Below, in pieces: positions 37,002 to 45,987 of a stretch of DNA of 64,000 bases. This DNA comes from CBDCWA01 sp965223255 (lineage in GTDB: Bacteria > Pseudomonadota > Alphaproteobacteria > Rhizobiales > Hyphomicrobiaceae). Under the pieces are notes generated by a model that did no database searches, was not told where the DNA came from, and saw only the letters and a list, made by a program, of their open reading frames with translations. The stretch is from positions 930,001 to 994,000 of the forward strand of contig CBDCWA010000003.1 of NCBI GenBank assembly GCA_965223255.1. Direction: 5' to 3'. A program made the position numbers and the translations under genes. Each line of letters begins with the position of its first letter. The stretch's first letter is position 1.

Positions 37002-37398
37002 CGTCGAGGTTCGTGATCGCATCATGATCGCCCACAGCCTTCCAGATCCGTTCTTCGGCCCTGCCGCCGCTATGCATGGGGCGACCTTCATCGTCGATGT
37101 GGCGTTTTTTCGTGAGACTTTGAATGCCAAGAACGTCGTCGTTGACATCGGCGCTGCCCTCTCGACCCTCAACGCGATACTAAAGCCCCTCAACTATCAA
37201 AATCTCGACGCACTACCCCAATTTGACGGCAAATTAACAACCACAGAATTTCTCTGTCGCCATATCTATGATCAGCTGGTAACCGCAATTTCTGAGGGCG
37301 CGCTTGGCACAGATGGCACAGAACTAACCAAACTTCGCGTCACTCTGCACGAGACGGATCTCGCCCGCGCGTCATTCGAATCAACGTTATGGAAATAG
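36994..37398 (+). CDS. Degenerate 6-pyruvoyl-tetrahydropterin-synthase/QueD-fold protein
   Basis: The true start is the ATG at 36994 with GGAG upstream, giving 134 residues and an eight-base overlap with the dehydrogenase gene. The T-fold of PTPS/QueD is recognisable: His14 in IMIAHSL, His28 in MHGATF, Asp51 in VVDIGAAL, the KPLNYQNLD loop and Glu120 in TLHETD. Key changes are seen in the sequence: the catalytic Cys (four before the HGH) is Ala24, the third zinc His is Ala30, and the LDH catalytic pair is Asn67-Tyr68. Only the pterin-anchoring Glu and two zinc His remain. It may bind a pterin-like ligand without PTPS chemistry, or catalyse something else. Confidence 0.85.
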   Translation: MYSVEVRDRIMIAHSLPDPFFGPAAAMHGATFIVDVAFFRETLNAKNVVVDIGAALSTLNAILKPLNYQNLDALPQFDGKLTTTEFLCRHIYDQLVTAISEGALGTDGTELTKLRVTLHETDLARASFESTLWK

Positions 37399-38450
37399 AG
37401 CCTGTGCGCCGCTGCATATTCGCAATCCCCGGCGATCTGACACGTCCGACCGGCGGTTACGCATACGACCGCGAAATTCTATCCCGGCTCCCGAACCACA
37501 ATATCGCTGTTCAGCATCTCGAACTGCAAGGCGCCTACCCGTTTCCAAGCGCGGCTGATTTGGAGGCGGCCGCGGACTGCTTGTCCAAGCTGCCGGAGAC
37601 GACGGTGTTGATGGTCGACGGTCTGGCGTTTGGGACATTCACCGACAAAACCCTTGACCAGATCAGGGTGCCGATCATCGCCCTGGTGCATCATCCGCTC
37701 GCCTATGAAACCGGCCTAGACGACGCGACGGCAAGAAAATTGCACGCAAGTGAGACTGCAGCGCTGGCCCACGCCGATCATGTAATCGTCACGGGCCGCA
37801 AGACCATTGCCTATTTGGTTGATGATTTCGGTGTTCCTCCGGACAAGATCACCATGGCACCACCCGGCACCGATCCGCGCCGGCCAGCGCCACAGTCGTC
37901 GGGATCACTTCGCCTCTTGAGCGTCGGCGCGATTTCTCCTCGAAAGGGCTATCGCGATCTGATTTCAGCGCTGGTGCCCCTCAAGCATCATGATTGGACT
38001 TTGACCATTGTCGGAGCGCTGAATTCTGGCACGTCTGAGTATGCAGCACTGCGGCATCAGATCGACAGTTTTGGGTTGCAGAACCGGGTCCAACTCACCG
38101 GCGCCGTTAACGATGCCGCATTGCGCCGTGCTTATGAAACAGCTCACATTTATGTCATGCCGTCCAATTTCGAAGGCTACGGTATGGCGCTGGCTGAGGC
38201 CGTTGCCCACGGCCTGCCAATGATCACCACGCGAACAGGCGCAGTACCAGATATCGTGCCGCCAGGCGCCGCGCTCTTCATCGAGGCCGGCAAAACCGAT
38301 CAGTTGACGCAGGCTTTAGATAAGCTCTTTCAAGATTGTGAATTGCGAAATGCGATGGCGCGTGCATCATGGCAAGGTGCACAATTGCTACCGACTTGGG
38401 ATGGCGCCACGGCAATCATTGCCGCAGCCATCAAGGATTTCTCAAAATGA
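37389..38450 (+). CDS. GT4-family glycosyltransferase
   Basis: The 353-residue protein has the GT-B fold of retaining GT4 enzymes: an N-terminal acceptor domain beginning RRCIFAIPGDLTRPTGGYAYD, and a C-terminal donor domain with RLLSVGAISPRKGYRDL, LTIVGALNSG and the E-x7-E motif in NFEGYGMALAEAVAHGLP. It would transfer a sugar from a nucleotide donor. It overlaps the PTPS-like gene by ten bases and the methyltransferase by four, so it is very probably part of the same pathway. The acceptor is unknown; a pterin or ribityl compound is my inference from context. Confidence 0.92.
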   Translation: MEIEPVRRCIFAIPGDLTRPTGGYAYDREILSRLPNHNIAVQHLELQGAYPFPSAADLEAAADCLSKLPETTVLMVDGLAFGTFTDKTLDQIRVPIIALVHHPLAYETGLDDATARKLHASETAALAHADHVIVTGRKTIAYLVDDFGVPPDKITMAPPGTDPRRPAPQSSGSLRLLSVGAISPRKGYRDLISALVPLKHHDWTLTIVGALNSGTSEYAALRHQIDSFGLQNRVQLTGAVNDAALRRAYETAHIYVMPSNFEGYGMALAEAVAHGLPMITTRTGAVPDIVPPGAALFIEAGKTDQLTQALDKLFQDCELRNAMARASWQGAQLLPTWDGATAIIAAAIKDFSK

Positions 38451-39331
38451 CGGGATCTTCTGTGGACTGGCTGTCCCTACGCGAGCCGGCAGATCAAAGG
38501 TCTAGAAACCGGTCGCTGGCCGCTCAATTGGCTGCGCAATTTTCTCTGCGCAACTCCATATCCGTCGTCGATCTTGCTGCGGGGATCGGTGCTAATCTGC
38601 GCGCCAGCGCGGACCTGCTGCCACAACGTCAAAATTGGCACTTGACCGATCCCGATCCCGACAATCTGGCGGCGGCGAGAAAAGCGCTCAGCCGGTGGGC
38701 TGACAGTGCATCAGTCTCCGACAAAGAATTGGCGCTGAACAAGGCCGGCAAAGCATTTTCGATCACGTTCGAGGTCGCGGACCCGCTTACCAATTTGGAC
38801 ACGCTCCTGTCCGCGCCTTTTGATCTGGTCACTGCGTCCGCGTTTTTCGAGCGCGCATCAGCTCAGTTCATACGTCGGTTAGTCAAGCTAACAGCCAACG
38901 CCCGCGCCGTGTTCTATGGGCTTTTGACCTACAACGGTCAACAATCCTGGCAGCCACGCCACCCCTTAGATAATCAACTACGGGCGGCTTATCATGCCTA
39001 TCAAATTGCGGATAAAGGGTTGGGTGTCGCAACCGGCCCTACTGCGCCGGCCGAATTAGCAGATGCCTACACCATGGCTGGTTACAGCGTCAGCGATGGT
39101 GCCAGCGACTGGAGGCTGACCGCCGACGACCAGTGTCTCATTACGTCATATGCCGAGCGATTTGCCGCAGCAGTCCATGATACGAACACCATCGAGGCAC
39201 CAGACATCGCGCGCTGGTCTTCTATTGCCCGGACCGCAGCCATCGTCGGGCAAACCGACACCCTGGCAATCCCGCCGATCGACAGCATGACACCAGAAGA
39301 CGGAAACCCTGTCCGGGCGGGGCCAAATTAA
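38447..39331 (+). CDS. Class I SAM-dependent methyltransferase
   Basis: Start at the ATG at 38447 overlapping the glycosyltransferase stop (ATGA) gives 294 residues. The SAM-binding motif I is SVVDLAAGIGANLRASADLL, motif II WHLTDPDPDNLAAARKAL, and LSAPFDLVTASAFFERAS corresponds to motif IV. The C-terminal half is unlike common methyltransferases and probably makes the acceptor pocket. Target unknown. It is the last of four overlapping genes and convergent with the RibD-type reductase gene. Confidence 0.88.
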   Translation: MTGSSVDWLSLREPADQRSRNRSLAAQLAAQFSLRNSISVVDLAAGIGANLRASADLLPQRQNWHLTDPDPDNLAAARKALSRWADSASVSDKELALNKAGKAFSITFEVADPLTNLDTLLSAPFDLVTASAFFERASAQFIRRLVKLTANARAVFYGLLTYNGQQSWQPRHPLDNQLRAAYHAYQIADKGLGVATGPTAPAELADAYTMAGYSVSDGASDWRLTADDQCLITSYAERFAAAVHDTNTIEAPDIARWSSIARTAAIVGQTDTLAIPPIDSMTPEDGNPVRAGPN

Positions 39332-39342
39332 GTGGCTTGGGC

Positions 39343-40080
39343 CTAGGCTCCCCGCATTTGGCGCGTCTGTCTTAGCGACAACAAATCGCAGTCGAACAGT
39401 ACATCACCATCACCAAGCACGACCACTCTGGTGTTCGGTCGGTTGGCATCGGCAAGGTGCGAAATCGGCCGCAATGCCAATCCGGGCTTGCCTGAGCCAA
39501 GAATCAGTGGCGCCACAAGTACATGCAGACGGTCGATCACATCGGCGTCCATAAACTGCGATATGGTGCAGGCGCCGCCCTCAATCAGAATGCGCCGGAG
39601 ACCGCGGCGTCGCAGCGCTTCCAAGATGGACATCGGCGGAAACATGCCGCCATCGCGCATCATCGCGATCACTTCGACGCCCTTCGGCGCACATTCCGCC
39701 GCATCGCTGGTAATCAGATAGCGCGCTGCACCATCATCATTGAATACCTGTGCTGAATGCGGCAAGCGTCCGCTCGGGTCTATGACAACGCGGGCCGGAC
39801 TCTGGCCCGCAACATGCCGAACGGTAAGCATGGGATCATCGGCCAAAACGGTGCCGACTCCGACCACGACGGCATCAACATTTGCTCTCAGGCGATGTAA
39901 ATGGGTAAGCGCCGCCCGCCCGTTAATCCACTGGCTATCACCGGACATAGTGGCAATCCGTCCATCGAGTGATTGGCCCAGTTGTGCGACCACGACCGAT
40001 TGATGGGGCATCAGCCCCCTTAAGAAATCGCAAGGATCGTAATCCTGCCCTGGATCTGATTCTTTATGACCGAACATCAT
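39343..40080 (-). CDS. RibD C-terminal/dihydrofolate-reductase-fold reductase
   Basis: The 245-residue protein is the reductase half of RibD without the deaminase: LGQSLDGRIATMSGDSQWING, the VDAVVVGVGTVLADDPMLTVR motif that binds NADPH and substrate, RRRGLRRILIEGGACT, and a C-terminal VLVAPLILGSG. Family members reduce the ribosyl side chain of 2,5-diamino-6-ribosylamino-pyrimidinone phosphate or its deaminated form. It is 12 bases from the convergent methyltransferase stop and divergent from the exporter. Because RibA, which makes the substrate of this reaction, lies 2 kb away, I think it belongs to the same pathway. Confidence 0.9.
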   Translation of the reverse strand: MMFGHKESDPGQDYDPCDFLRGLMPHQSVVVAQLGQSLDGRIATMSGDSQWINGRAALTHLHRLRANVDAVVVGVGTVLADDPMLTVRHVAGQSPARVVIDPSGRLPHSAQVFNDDGAARYLITSDAAECAPKGVEVIAMMRDGGMFPPMSILEALRRRGLRRILIEGGACTISQFMDADVIDRLHVLVAPLILGSGKPGLALRPISHLADANRPNTRVVVLGDGDVLFDCDLLSLRQTRQMRGA

Positions 40081-40242
40081 TTACCCACCGTGACATGATC
40101 ATGACCACATCCTATTCTTGTCAATCAAGGTGTCTACCTATGACCGATCTTCCCGACAATTTGGTGACCGAATAATGCCAATACCACCCTTTAGTCTATG
40201 TGACGTTGATGCCGCGCCGCGGATGGCCTGAACGAGAGTTGA

Positions 40243-41988
40243 ATGGACCTTATCTCCACTTATCGACGCGCCCTTAATCTCTTACGCCACGAACGCAAAA
40301 AAGCCCTGGCCCTAATCATCGCCAATGCATTTATAGCGCTTGTTCTGCTGGCCGAGCCAATCTTGTTCGGCCGCGTCATCGATGCGCTCATTGGCAATCA
40401 AAATGCTCTACCTATTATGATTCTCTGGACCCTGGTTGGCTTGCTTGCGATTCTTGCAAGCGTTGTCGTCGCGATTATGGCCGACCGACTTGCACATCGA
40501 AATCGCCTGGCAGCAATGCAAAGCGCTTTTTCACAATCCATCAGTCTGCCCGTTGCGTATCACGCAGAAACCGGCTCGGGAACACTCGTGCGCACGATCC
40601 TAGCAGGCAGCGATGCGCTATTCGCAACATGGCTCAGTCTATTTCGCGAGCAAATTGCTGCCGTCGTAAGCGTCGTTTTGCTCATTCCTGTTGCATTTTA
40701 TATCAGTTGGCCACTGGCTCTATTGCTTGTCGGCTTGGCCGGGCTCTATGCCTTGTTAAATGCCTACGTTGTGCAAATGACAACCGATGGACAATCCAAA
40801 GTCGAGCAACACCATTTGGCAGTTGCTGGACGCCTCGGCGACGCAATAGGCAACGTCACCGTTGTCCAAAGTTTCACCCGTCTGTCGGCCGAGACAAATG
40901 CCATCAACGAATTGATGAAAACATTGCTCGCTGCGCAATACCCGGTATTGACTTGGTGGGGCATCCTGACCGTTCTCACCCGCAGTGCGGCAACGATAAC
41001 GCTCCTCGCAATTTTGTTCCTTGGCAGCTGGCTTGCTCAAACAGGACGCATCACAATTGGTGAAATCGTGAGCTTCGCCGCGTTTGCCGGCCTACTGATC
41101 GCCAAACTTGATGTTTTCTCCGGATTTCTCATGCGCGTGTTTATGCAGGCGCCGACACTGCAGACGCTATTCAGATTATTGGACACGCCAAGCGCCGCCC
41201 CCGACCGTACGGACGCATATCCGCTTACCAACGTCAAAGGCACCATTGTCTATGACAATGTTTCGTTTGCATTTCCCGATGCCAATCAGGGTGTTTTCGA
41301 CCTCTCTTTCGAGGTGGCGGCCGGACAGACTGTGGCTTTGGTCGGCCCGACCGGAGCCGGCAAAACCACAACACTTGCACTCCTGCAACGCTTTCGAGAC
41401 GCGGATGCCGGTCAAATTCTCATCGACGGACACAATATTCGCGACGTCACCAGTCAATCGCTTCGAAGCGCCATCGCAGTCGTGTTCCAGGATGCAGGTC
41501 TATTCAATCGATCAATCTCGGAAAATATTCTGATGGGCAATCCCACCGCCAGTCCACAAGACGTTGTCGATGCAGCCTGTCTCGCCGAAGCTCACGATTT
41601 CATTTCGCAAAAGCCCGACGGCTATGACTGCCTTGCCGGTGAGCGCGGCCAGGCGCTGTCCGCCGGCGAACGCCAACGTATAGCGATTGCACGAGCCCTA
41701 TTGAAGAATGCGCCCATCTTGATCCTGGATGAAGCGACAAGCGCCCTGGATAATGAAACCGAGGCCAGAGTAAAGCGTGCGATAGACGCCCTAAGACGAG
41801 ACCGCACAACTTTTGTTATCGCCCACCGACTATCGACGGTTGCAACGGCCGATCACATTTTAGTGTTCGAAAAGGGCCGTATTGTCGAGCAAGGTACGTT
41901 TGACACGCTTCGCAAAAGCGGCGGTTTATTTTCGCGTTTGGTCGAAGAGGGTGGATTTCAATCGCCGGACCCTGTCGCCGACCCTTAG
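40243..41988 (+). CDS. ABC exporter, NdvA/ChvA-like
   Basis: The 581-residue protein fuses six membrane segments (about residues 20-290) to an ATPase. The N-terminus with ALALIIANAFIALVLLAEPILFGRVIDAL is characteristic of the cyclic beta-1,2-glucan exporters NdvA/ChvA. Walker A is GPTGAGKTT, Walker B is ILILDEATSALD; the signature reads LSAGERQRI instead of LSGGQ, a mild deviation. A glucan export role would fit the nearby OpgH, but the immediate neighbours on both sides are a RibD-type reductase and RibA, so the small molecule made by that cluster is an alternative cargo. Confidence 0.9.
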   Translation: MDLISTYRRALNLLRHERKKALALIIANAFIALVLLAEPILFGRVIDALIGNQNALPIMILWTLVGLLAILASVVVAIMADRLAHRNRLAAMQSAFSQSISLPVAYHAETGSGTLVRTILAGSDALFATWLSLFREQIAAVVSVVLLIPVAFYISWPLALLLVGLAGLYALLNAYVVQMTTDGQSKVEQHHLAVAGRLGDAIGNVTVVQSFTRLSAETNAINELMKTLLAAQYPVLTWWGILTVLTRSAATITLLAILFLGSWLAQTGRITIGEIVSFAAFAGLLIAKLDVFSGFLMRVFMQAPTLQTLFRLLDTPSAAPDRTDAYPLTNVKGTIVYDNVSFAFPDANQGVFDLSFEVAAGQTVALVGPTGAGKTTTLALLQRFRDADAGQILIDGHNIRDVTSQSLRSAIAVVFQDAGLFNRSISENILMGNPTASPQDVVDAACLAEAHDFISQKPDGYDCLAGERGQALSAGERQRIAIARALLKNAPILILDEATSALDNETEARVKRAIDALRRDRTTFVIAHRLSTVATADHILVFEKGRIVEQGTFDTLRKSGGLFSRLVEEGGFQSPDPVADP

Positions 41989-42052
41989 GCAACCGCACGG
42001 GCCGCTATCAGCCGGCCCGTACGAATAGTTGGCCAGGATCACACACAAATCA

Positions 42053-42820
42053 CTAAAGTTTGTGATCCATTCGCTCGCGCTTGGTTGCAAGATAGCGCTC
42101 ATTGTAGGGCGAGGGGCGTGCCACGTGGGCAACTTGCTCGACAACATCAATGCCGAGCTTCGAAAGTGCTTCAACCTTGAGTGGGTTGTTGGTCAGCAAT
42201 TTGACTTTCGTCGCCCCAAGATCCTTCAGAATTTTAGACGCCAATTCATACTCTCGGGCATCGACCGGCGCACCGATCGACAGATTTGCGTCAACGGTAT
42301 CCAAACCGCGATCCTGAGCGGCATAAGCCTTGATCTTGTTGACGAGACCGATTCCGCGTCCCTCGTGATGTGGCAGATACACAATGATACCGTTCTCGCT
42401 GCCCGTTATCACCTCCAACGCCATCTGCAGTTGCTGATGGCAATCACATCTCAGCGATCGAAAAATATCTCCGGTGATGCAGCCGCTGTGCACACGCACG
42501 ATCGGCACATCGCTTGCACCCTTGTCGCTCCGGTGCACCAACGCCATGGCCTGATATGCAGCGGTATCGTCTTCGAATGCATGCGCCTCCAATTCGACCA
42601 CCTGGCCCTTGAATTCGATAGGGAGAACTGTTTGTGCCCTATCTCGAAACATTAGCGCCTCCGCGCGGAAATTAGCGACATCACCATCCTGAGCATGCCG
42701 CTGCGATGGACCAAGGGGCTGGTTTTGCGGGGTCGATTTATTTTTGGCCAACTGTCGACCGGATTGTGCCGAGACCGTTCCAATGTCAGGTGCCTGTGCC
42801 GTCATACCAGTTTTTAGCAT
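42053..42820 (-). CDS. ribA: GTP cyclohydrolase II
   Basis: RibA opens the imidazole ring of GTP, the first step of riboflavin and some related pathways. The 255-residue protein holds the zinc site SGCITGDIFRSLRCDCH (Cys, Cys, Cys), the catalytic Asp/Arg region EGRGIGLVNKIKAY, TVDANLSIGAPVDAREY and LLTNNPLKVEAL. No DHBP synthase domain is fused. About 65 residues before the first core strand are extra. It stands among pterin-like genes, not in a riboflavin operon, so it may serve a dedicated pathway, or be the only GTP cyclohydrolase II of the cell; the window cannot tell. Confidence 0.96.
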   Translation of the reverse strand: MLKTGMTAQAPDIGTVSAQSGRQLAKNKSTPQNQPLGPSQRHAQDGDVANFRAEALMFRDRAQTVLPIEFKGQVVELEAHAFEDDTAAYQAMALVHRSDKGASDVPIVRVHSGCITGDIFRSLRCDCHQQLQMALEVITGSENGIIVYLPHHEGRGIGLVNKIKAYAAQDRGLDTVDANLSIGAPVDAREYELASKILKDLGATKVKLLTNNPLKVEALSKLGIDVVEQVAHVARPSPYNERYLATKRERMDHKL

Positions 42821-43352
42821 ATTTCGCCTCGATTCCGTGCAAATCGTTGATTGAAATCAGGCGAGACACTGTAAGCATAACGTGTCGGAGGGCAGCTTGC
42901 CATACGTCGCCTGGATTGTGCCCATCACCACCGATCAGGATTTCAAAAAACCCGATTCGGCCCAACGCAATGGGTCTTAACGCTCCACGTCTTGGACTTC
43001 GCCAAGACAGGCTGTGAGATAGGAGGAACGGTCCCGCTAGGCCCCGCATGAGAGGGTCTGAGGTACGGTCCCTGCACATCTCTGTGGTCTCAGTCCTTTC
43101 CCTGGTTGATCTAGTGCGCCAGTATGGCACCATTAAGTTATACACCATAACTGCAGAAAGCAGATAGTTTACGCGCGCCTGGCATCATTGGATCAATCCA
43201 GGCAGAAAATCGTTAATTCAGACGGTTTCGCCTTGTCTTCAGAAAACCTCTCTCTTCAGATAAGATCTCTCCGCAAATTGTCAAATCCCGCCAGCGCTAT
43301 GACAAGCCGGATTACCGGCAAAATAACGCTCCAGCCCCCTACAAATAGCGCA
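42821..43352. other. Intergenic region with repeat-rich, possibly structured segment
   Basis: No coding gene is supported here, although minus-strand frames extend through it. Within about 42990-43110 two copies of the word ACGGTCCC (43028-43035 and 43064-43071) occur, and GGACT near 42994 can pair with AGTCC near 43092, ACAG with CTGT and TGTG with CACA between them, which makes an irregular long hairpin. It may be an unrecognised small RNA or a leader of ribA. I could not match it to the FMN riboswitch, tRNA, SRP RNA or tmRNA. Confidence 0.35.
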
Positions 43353-44471
43353 TTATCCGGCAAACACTCTGATCCGTCTGACATCCAAAACCACATCAAA
43401 TTGCCGCCCGGCCTCAAATGCGGCGCCGTCGCCATCATGGCCACTAACCTTCAGTGTCAGCACCTGATCTGGCGCATGTCGTGCATTTGCCCTCAGGCTA
43501 ATATCGTCTCCCAGCGAGATCGCCTCCGACACGGCAACCGGTACAATAACACCCCCACCGAGGTCCCCGGTCCCCGTTGCCCCCTTCACTGCGACAACGC
43601 CATCGCGCGGCACAAACCATTTGATGTTTTCTCCGTCCCGAAGACCATCCGTATGCGCTAATTCGATGAAGAACCCCTGCCAATCAATCCCGAGTTTTCC
43701 GCTACCATCCTTGGCACGCGCAATCACCCCATCAAAGATATTAGGCTCGCCAAGCAAGCGTGCAACGCCTGCACTGGCCGGCCGCGCCCAGACCTCGCGC
43801 GGCGTGCCCTCCTGCAGCTTTTGCCCGTGATGCAAGACCACGATGCGATCGGCGAGAAGATAGGCATCCTGCAGGTCATGAGTCACCAGCACGATTGGGA
43901 TGCGCAAACTTTGGCGCAAGATCGCCAATTCGCGTTTCAAGCGCTCGCGCGTCATCATATCGACAGCGGCAAATGGTTCATCCAACAGCAGGACCTGCGG
44001 CCGTCGCGCCAATGCCCGCGCCAGCGCCACCCGTTGACATTGCCCACCCGATAACTCTGACGGCAGGCGCTGTTCCAGACCACCGAGACGCACGCGCGCC
44101 AGTAGATCACGCGCGATAGCCCGACGCTCGTTGACCGAGTCGCCCGTCACCGCCGTAGCAACATTCTCAAGCGCCGACATATGTGGAAAAAGCGCATAGT
44201 CTTGAAACACCAAACCGATCTGGCGGCGCTGCGGTTTTATAAAGACACCAGCCGCGGTATCAACCCAAACTGCCCCATTGCACGTTACCGTGGCCGATCG
44301 GATACGGCGCAGCCCAGCGATCGCCTTGAGCACCGTAGACTTCCCACTCCCCGACGGTCCCACCAAGGCCACCAGTTCACCCGGCGCCACCGTAAATGAA
44401 ACCGCCAGAAAGATCGGTTTGTCCTGGCTGAACGTAACCGCCAGCCCCGTTCCCGTCACCGTATCGATCAC
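43353..44471 (-). CDS. modC: Molybdate ABC transporter ATP-binding protein
   Basis: ModC powers molybdate uptake. The 372-residue protein has Walker A GPSGSGKST, signature LSGGQCQRVALARAL, Walker B VLLLDEPFAAVD and the switch His in VTHDLQDAYLLADR. The C-terminal TOBE/Mop domain (from about residue 290) contains VPRDGVVAVKGATG and ALRANARHAPDQVLTLKVSG-like strands that bind oxyanion. The start is GTG at 44471, overlapping the modB stop by the GTGA arrangement. Last gene of the mod operon. Confidence 0.95.
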   Translation of the reverse strand: MIDTVTGTGLAVTFSQDKPIFLAVSFTVAPGELVALVGPSGSGKSTVLKAIAGLRRIRSATVTCNGAVWVDTAAGVFIKPQRRQIGLVFQDYALFPHMSALENVATAVTGDSVNERRAIARDLLARVRLGGLEQRLPSELSGGQCQRVALARALARRPQVLLLDEPFAAVDMMTRERLKRELAILRQSLRIPIVLVTHDLQDAYLLADRIVVLHHGQKLQEGTPREVWARPASAGVARLLGEPNIFDGVIARAKDGSGKLGIDWQGFFIELAHTDGLRDGENIKWFVPRDGVVAVKGATGTGDLGGGVIVPVAVSEAISLGDDISLRANARHAPDQVLTLKVSGHDGDGAAFEAGRQFDVVLDVRRIRVFAG

Positions 44472-45145
44472 GATGCGAGCCTCAACCGCCGTTGCCGCGC
44501 TGTGACTTGTACCACCGCCAATGCCAGCACCGAAAAGCCCAACAGCAAGAGCGCCATATAACCGGCCTCAGCGTCCCGCATCGCTTGCATACGATCGTAT
44601 ATGGCGATCGACACAGTTTGCGTCTCACCCGGGATATTACCACCCACCATAAGGATCACACCGAATTCACCCAGCGTGTGCGCACCAACCAACGCGACCG
44701 CCGTGACGATACCTGGCCAAGCCAATGGCAATTCGACCTTCACGAACGTCTGCCACGCGGACAAACCACTAACCCACGCGGCCTCCTTAACGCTCTGTGG
44801 GATCGCCTCGAATGATCTTTGTATTGGCTGTACAGCAAACGGGATGTTAGCGATCAAGGATGCAATAACGACCCCTGAAAACGAAAATGCGATGGGCTTG
44901 CCGGTCACAGCCAACACCGCCGCGCCGAGTAGCGAGTCGGGTGCCATGGCGACCAACAGATAATACCCCAGCACCGTCGGAGGTAACACGAGCGGTAACA
45001 GCAGCAACGCCTCAAGCAACCCCTTGCCTGGAAAGTCCCGTTGCACCATCCAGCGCGCAACAACAATTGCCAGAGGAACCAGGATCAAACACGTAATACC
45101 GGCAAGCATGAACGAAATTTTTATTGCGTACGCACTCTCCGACAT
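44468..45145 (-). CDS. modB: Molybdate ABC transporter permease
   Basis: The 225-residue inner-membrane permease has five segments and the binding-protein-dependent loop SVKEAAWVSGLSAWQTFVKVELPLAWPG (EAA motif, about residues 135-165). The LPLVLPPTVLGYYLLVA segment at residues 45-60 is typical of ModB. The start at ATG 45145 has AAAGG eight bases upstream and is preferred over TTG at 45160, which would overlap the modA stop. Translationally linked to modC. Confidence 0.95.
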   Translation of the reverse strand: MSESAYAIKISFMLAGITCLILVPLAIVVARWMVQRDFPGKGLLEALLLLPLVLPPTVLGYYLLVAMAPDSLLGAAVLAVTGKPIAFSFSGVVIASLIANIPFAVQPIQRSFEAIPQSVKEAAWVSGLSAWQTFVKVELPLAWPGIVTAVALVGAHTLGEFGVILMVGGNIPGETQTVSIAIYDRMQAMRDAEAGYMALLLLGFSVLALAVVQVTARQRRLRLAS

Positions 45146-45156
45146 TAATTGACCTT

Positions 45157-45975
45157 TCAATTCGGCATGCCATAACCATGACGGGCAAGAATCGCTCGCG
45201 CCGCATTCTGTTGCAGAAACCGAAAATATGCCCGGGTCGCCGGTTCGGCGCCCTTTAACAACACCATGCGCTGGCGAATAGGCGGATAAGATTCAGGTGC
45301 AATCACCAACACCACAAACTTACTTTGCATCGGTTTCGTACTGACCAATGACAAGGCAGTGAGACCGGCATACGCTGCACCGCTTGCAACGAATTGCAGA
45401 ACCTGACTGGCATTGTCGCCAAACACCAGCGCACGACTTAGACCATCATAGTATCCCGCTTGGCGCAGATACGCGCTCGCCGCCACCCCATAGGGCGCCA
45501 GTTTGGGATTGGCAATAGCCAGTCGCAAACCAGTTCGTGTGTCGTACGCTTTAAAGATCGAACGTATCGACTTCAGCGGCGCTGATTTGCCGCTTCGCCG
45601 CAGGATGATCGCCAACCGCCCCTCCGCATAGACAACACTTGGCTGAGCAGCCTTTCCACCTTTCTCCAGCAAACGCGCACGCGCCTCATCGGCGGACAGA
45701 AACAATTGGAATGGCGCACCGCGTAAGATCTGACGCGCCAAATTGCCGGACGAGCCAAAACTTATCCGCGGCAGCCGGCCACCGCGCGCGCGGTAAGCTT
45801 TATTGATCGGTTGAATTGCAAAGCGCAAATTTGCCGCGACAGCAATCAGTGGTCGCTCTTTCGCGTGTGCCTGTTCAATCCCCAACACCTGTGCAATCAT
45901 CACCAAGACAACACAGCCGCACAAGACCTCACGCACACTCCCTCCCGTCGACAAGGCCGTTCGAAAAATTATCAT
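45157..45975 (-). CDS. modA: Molybdate-binding periplasmic protein
   Basis: ModA captures molybdate or tungstate in the periplasm for ModBC. From the ATG at 45975 the product is 272 residues with a signal peptide (VLCGCVVLVMIAQVLGIEQAHA). The mature part begins IAVAANLRFAIQPI, followed by ISFGSSGNLARQILRGAPFQLFLSADE, the anion-binding region with two Ser, and later AIANPKLAPYGVAA and FGDNASQVLQFVASGAAYAGL. The match to ModA is good although the N-terminal strand reads AVAANLRF rather than the usual AAASLT. A dyad that may be a ModE site lies just upstream. Confidence 0.93.
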   Translation of the reverse strand: MIIFRTALSTGGSVREVLCGCVVLVMIAQVLGIEQAHAKERPLIAVAANLRFAIQPINKAYRARGGRLPRISFGSSGNLARQILRGAPFQLFLSADEARARLLEKGGKAAQPSVVYAEGRLAIILRRSGKSAPLKSIRSIFKAYDTRTGLRLAIANPKLAPYGVAASAYLRQAGYYDGLSRALVFGDNASQVLQFVASGAAYAGLTALSLVSTKPMQSKFVVLVIAPESYPPIRQRMVLLKGAEPATRAYFRFLQQNAARAILARHGYGMPN

Positions 45976-45987
45976 TAACGGTGCAAC

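Noticed and set aside
42053..43148. An FMN riboswitch before ribA
   Set aside because: None of the conserved FMN-riboswitch segments is present upstream of ribA.
42786..43148. A 120-residue minus-strand frame overlapping the ribA start
   Set aside because: Overlaps ribA, has no ribosome site or known domain, and the region looks more like structured RNA.
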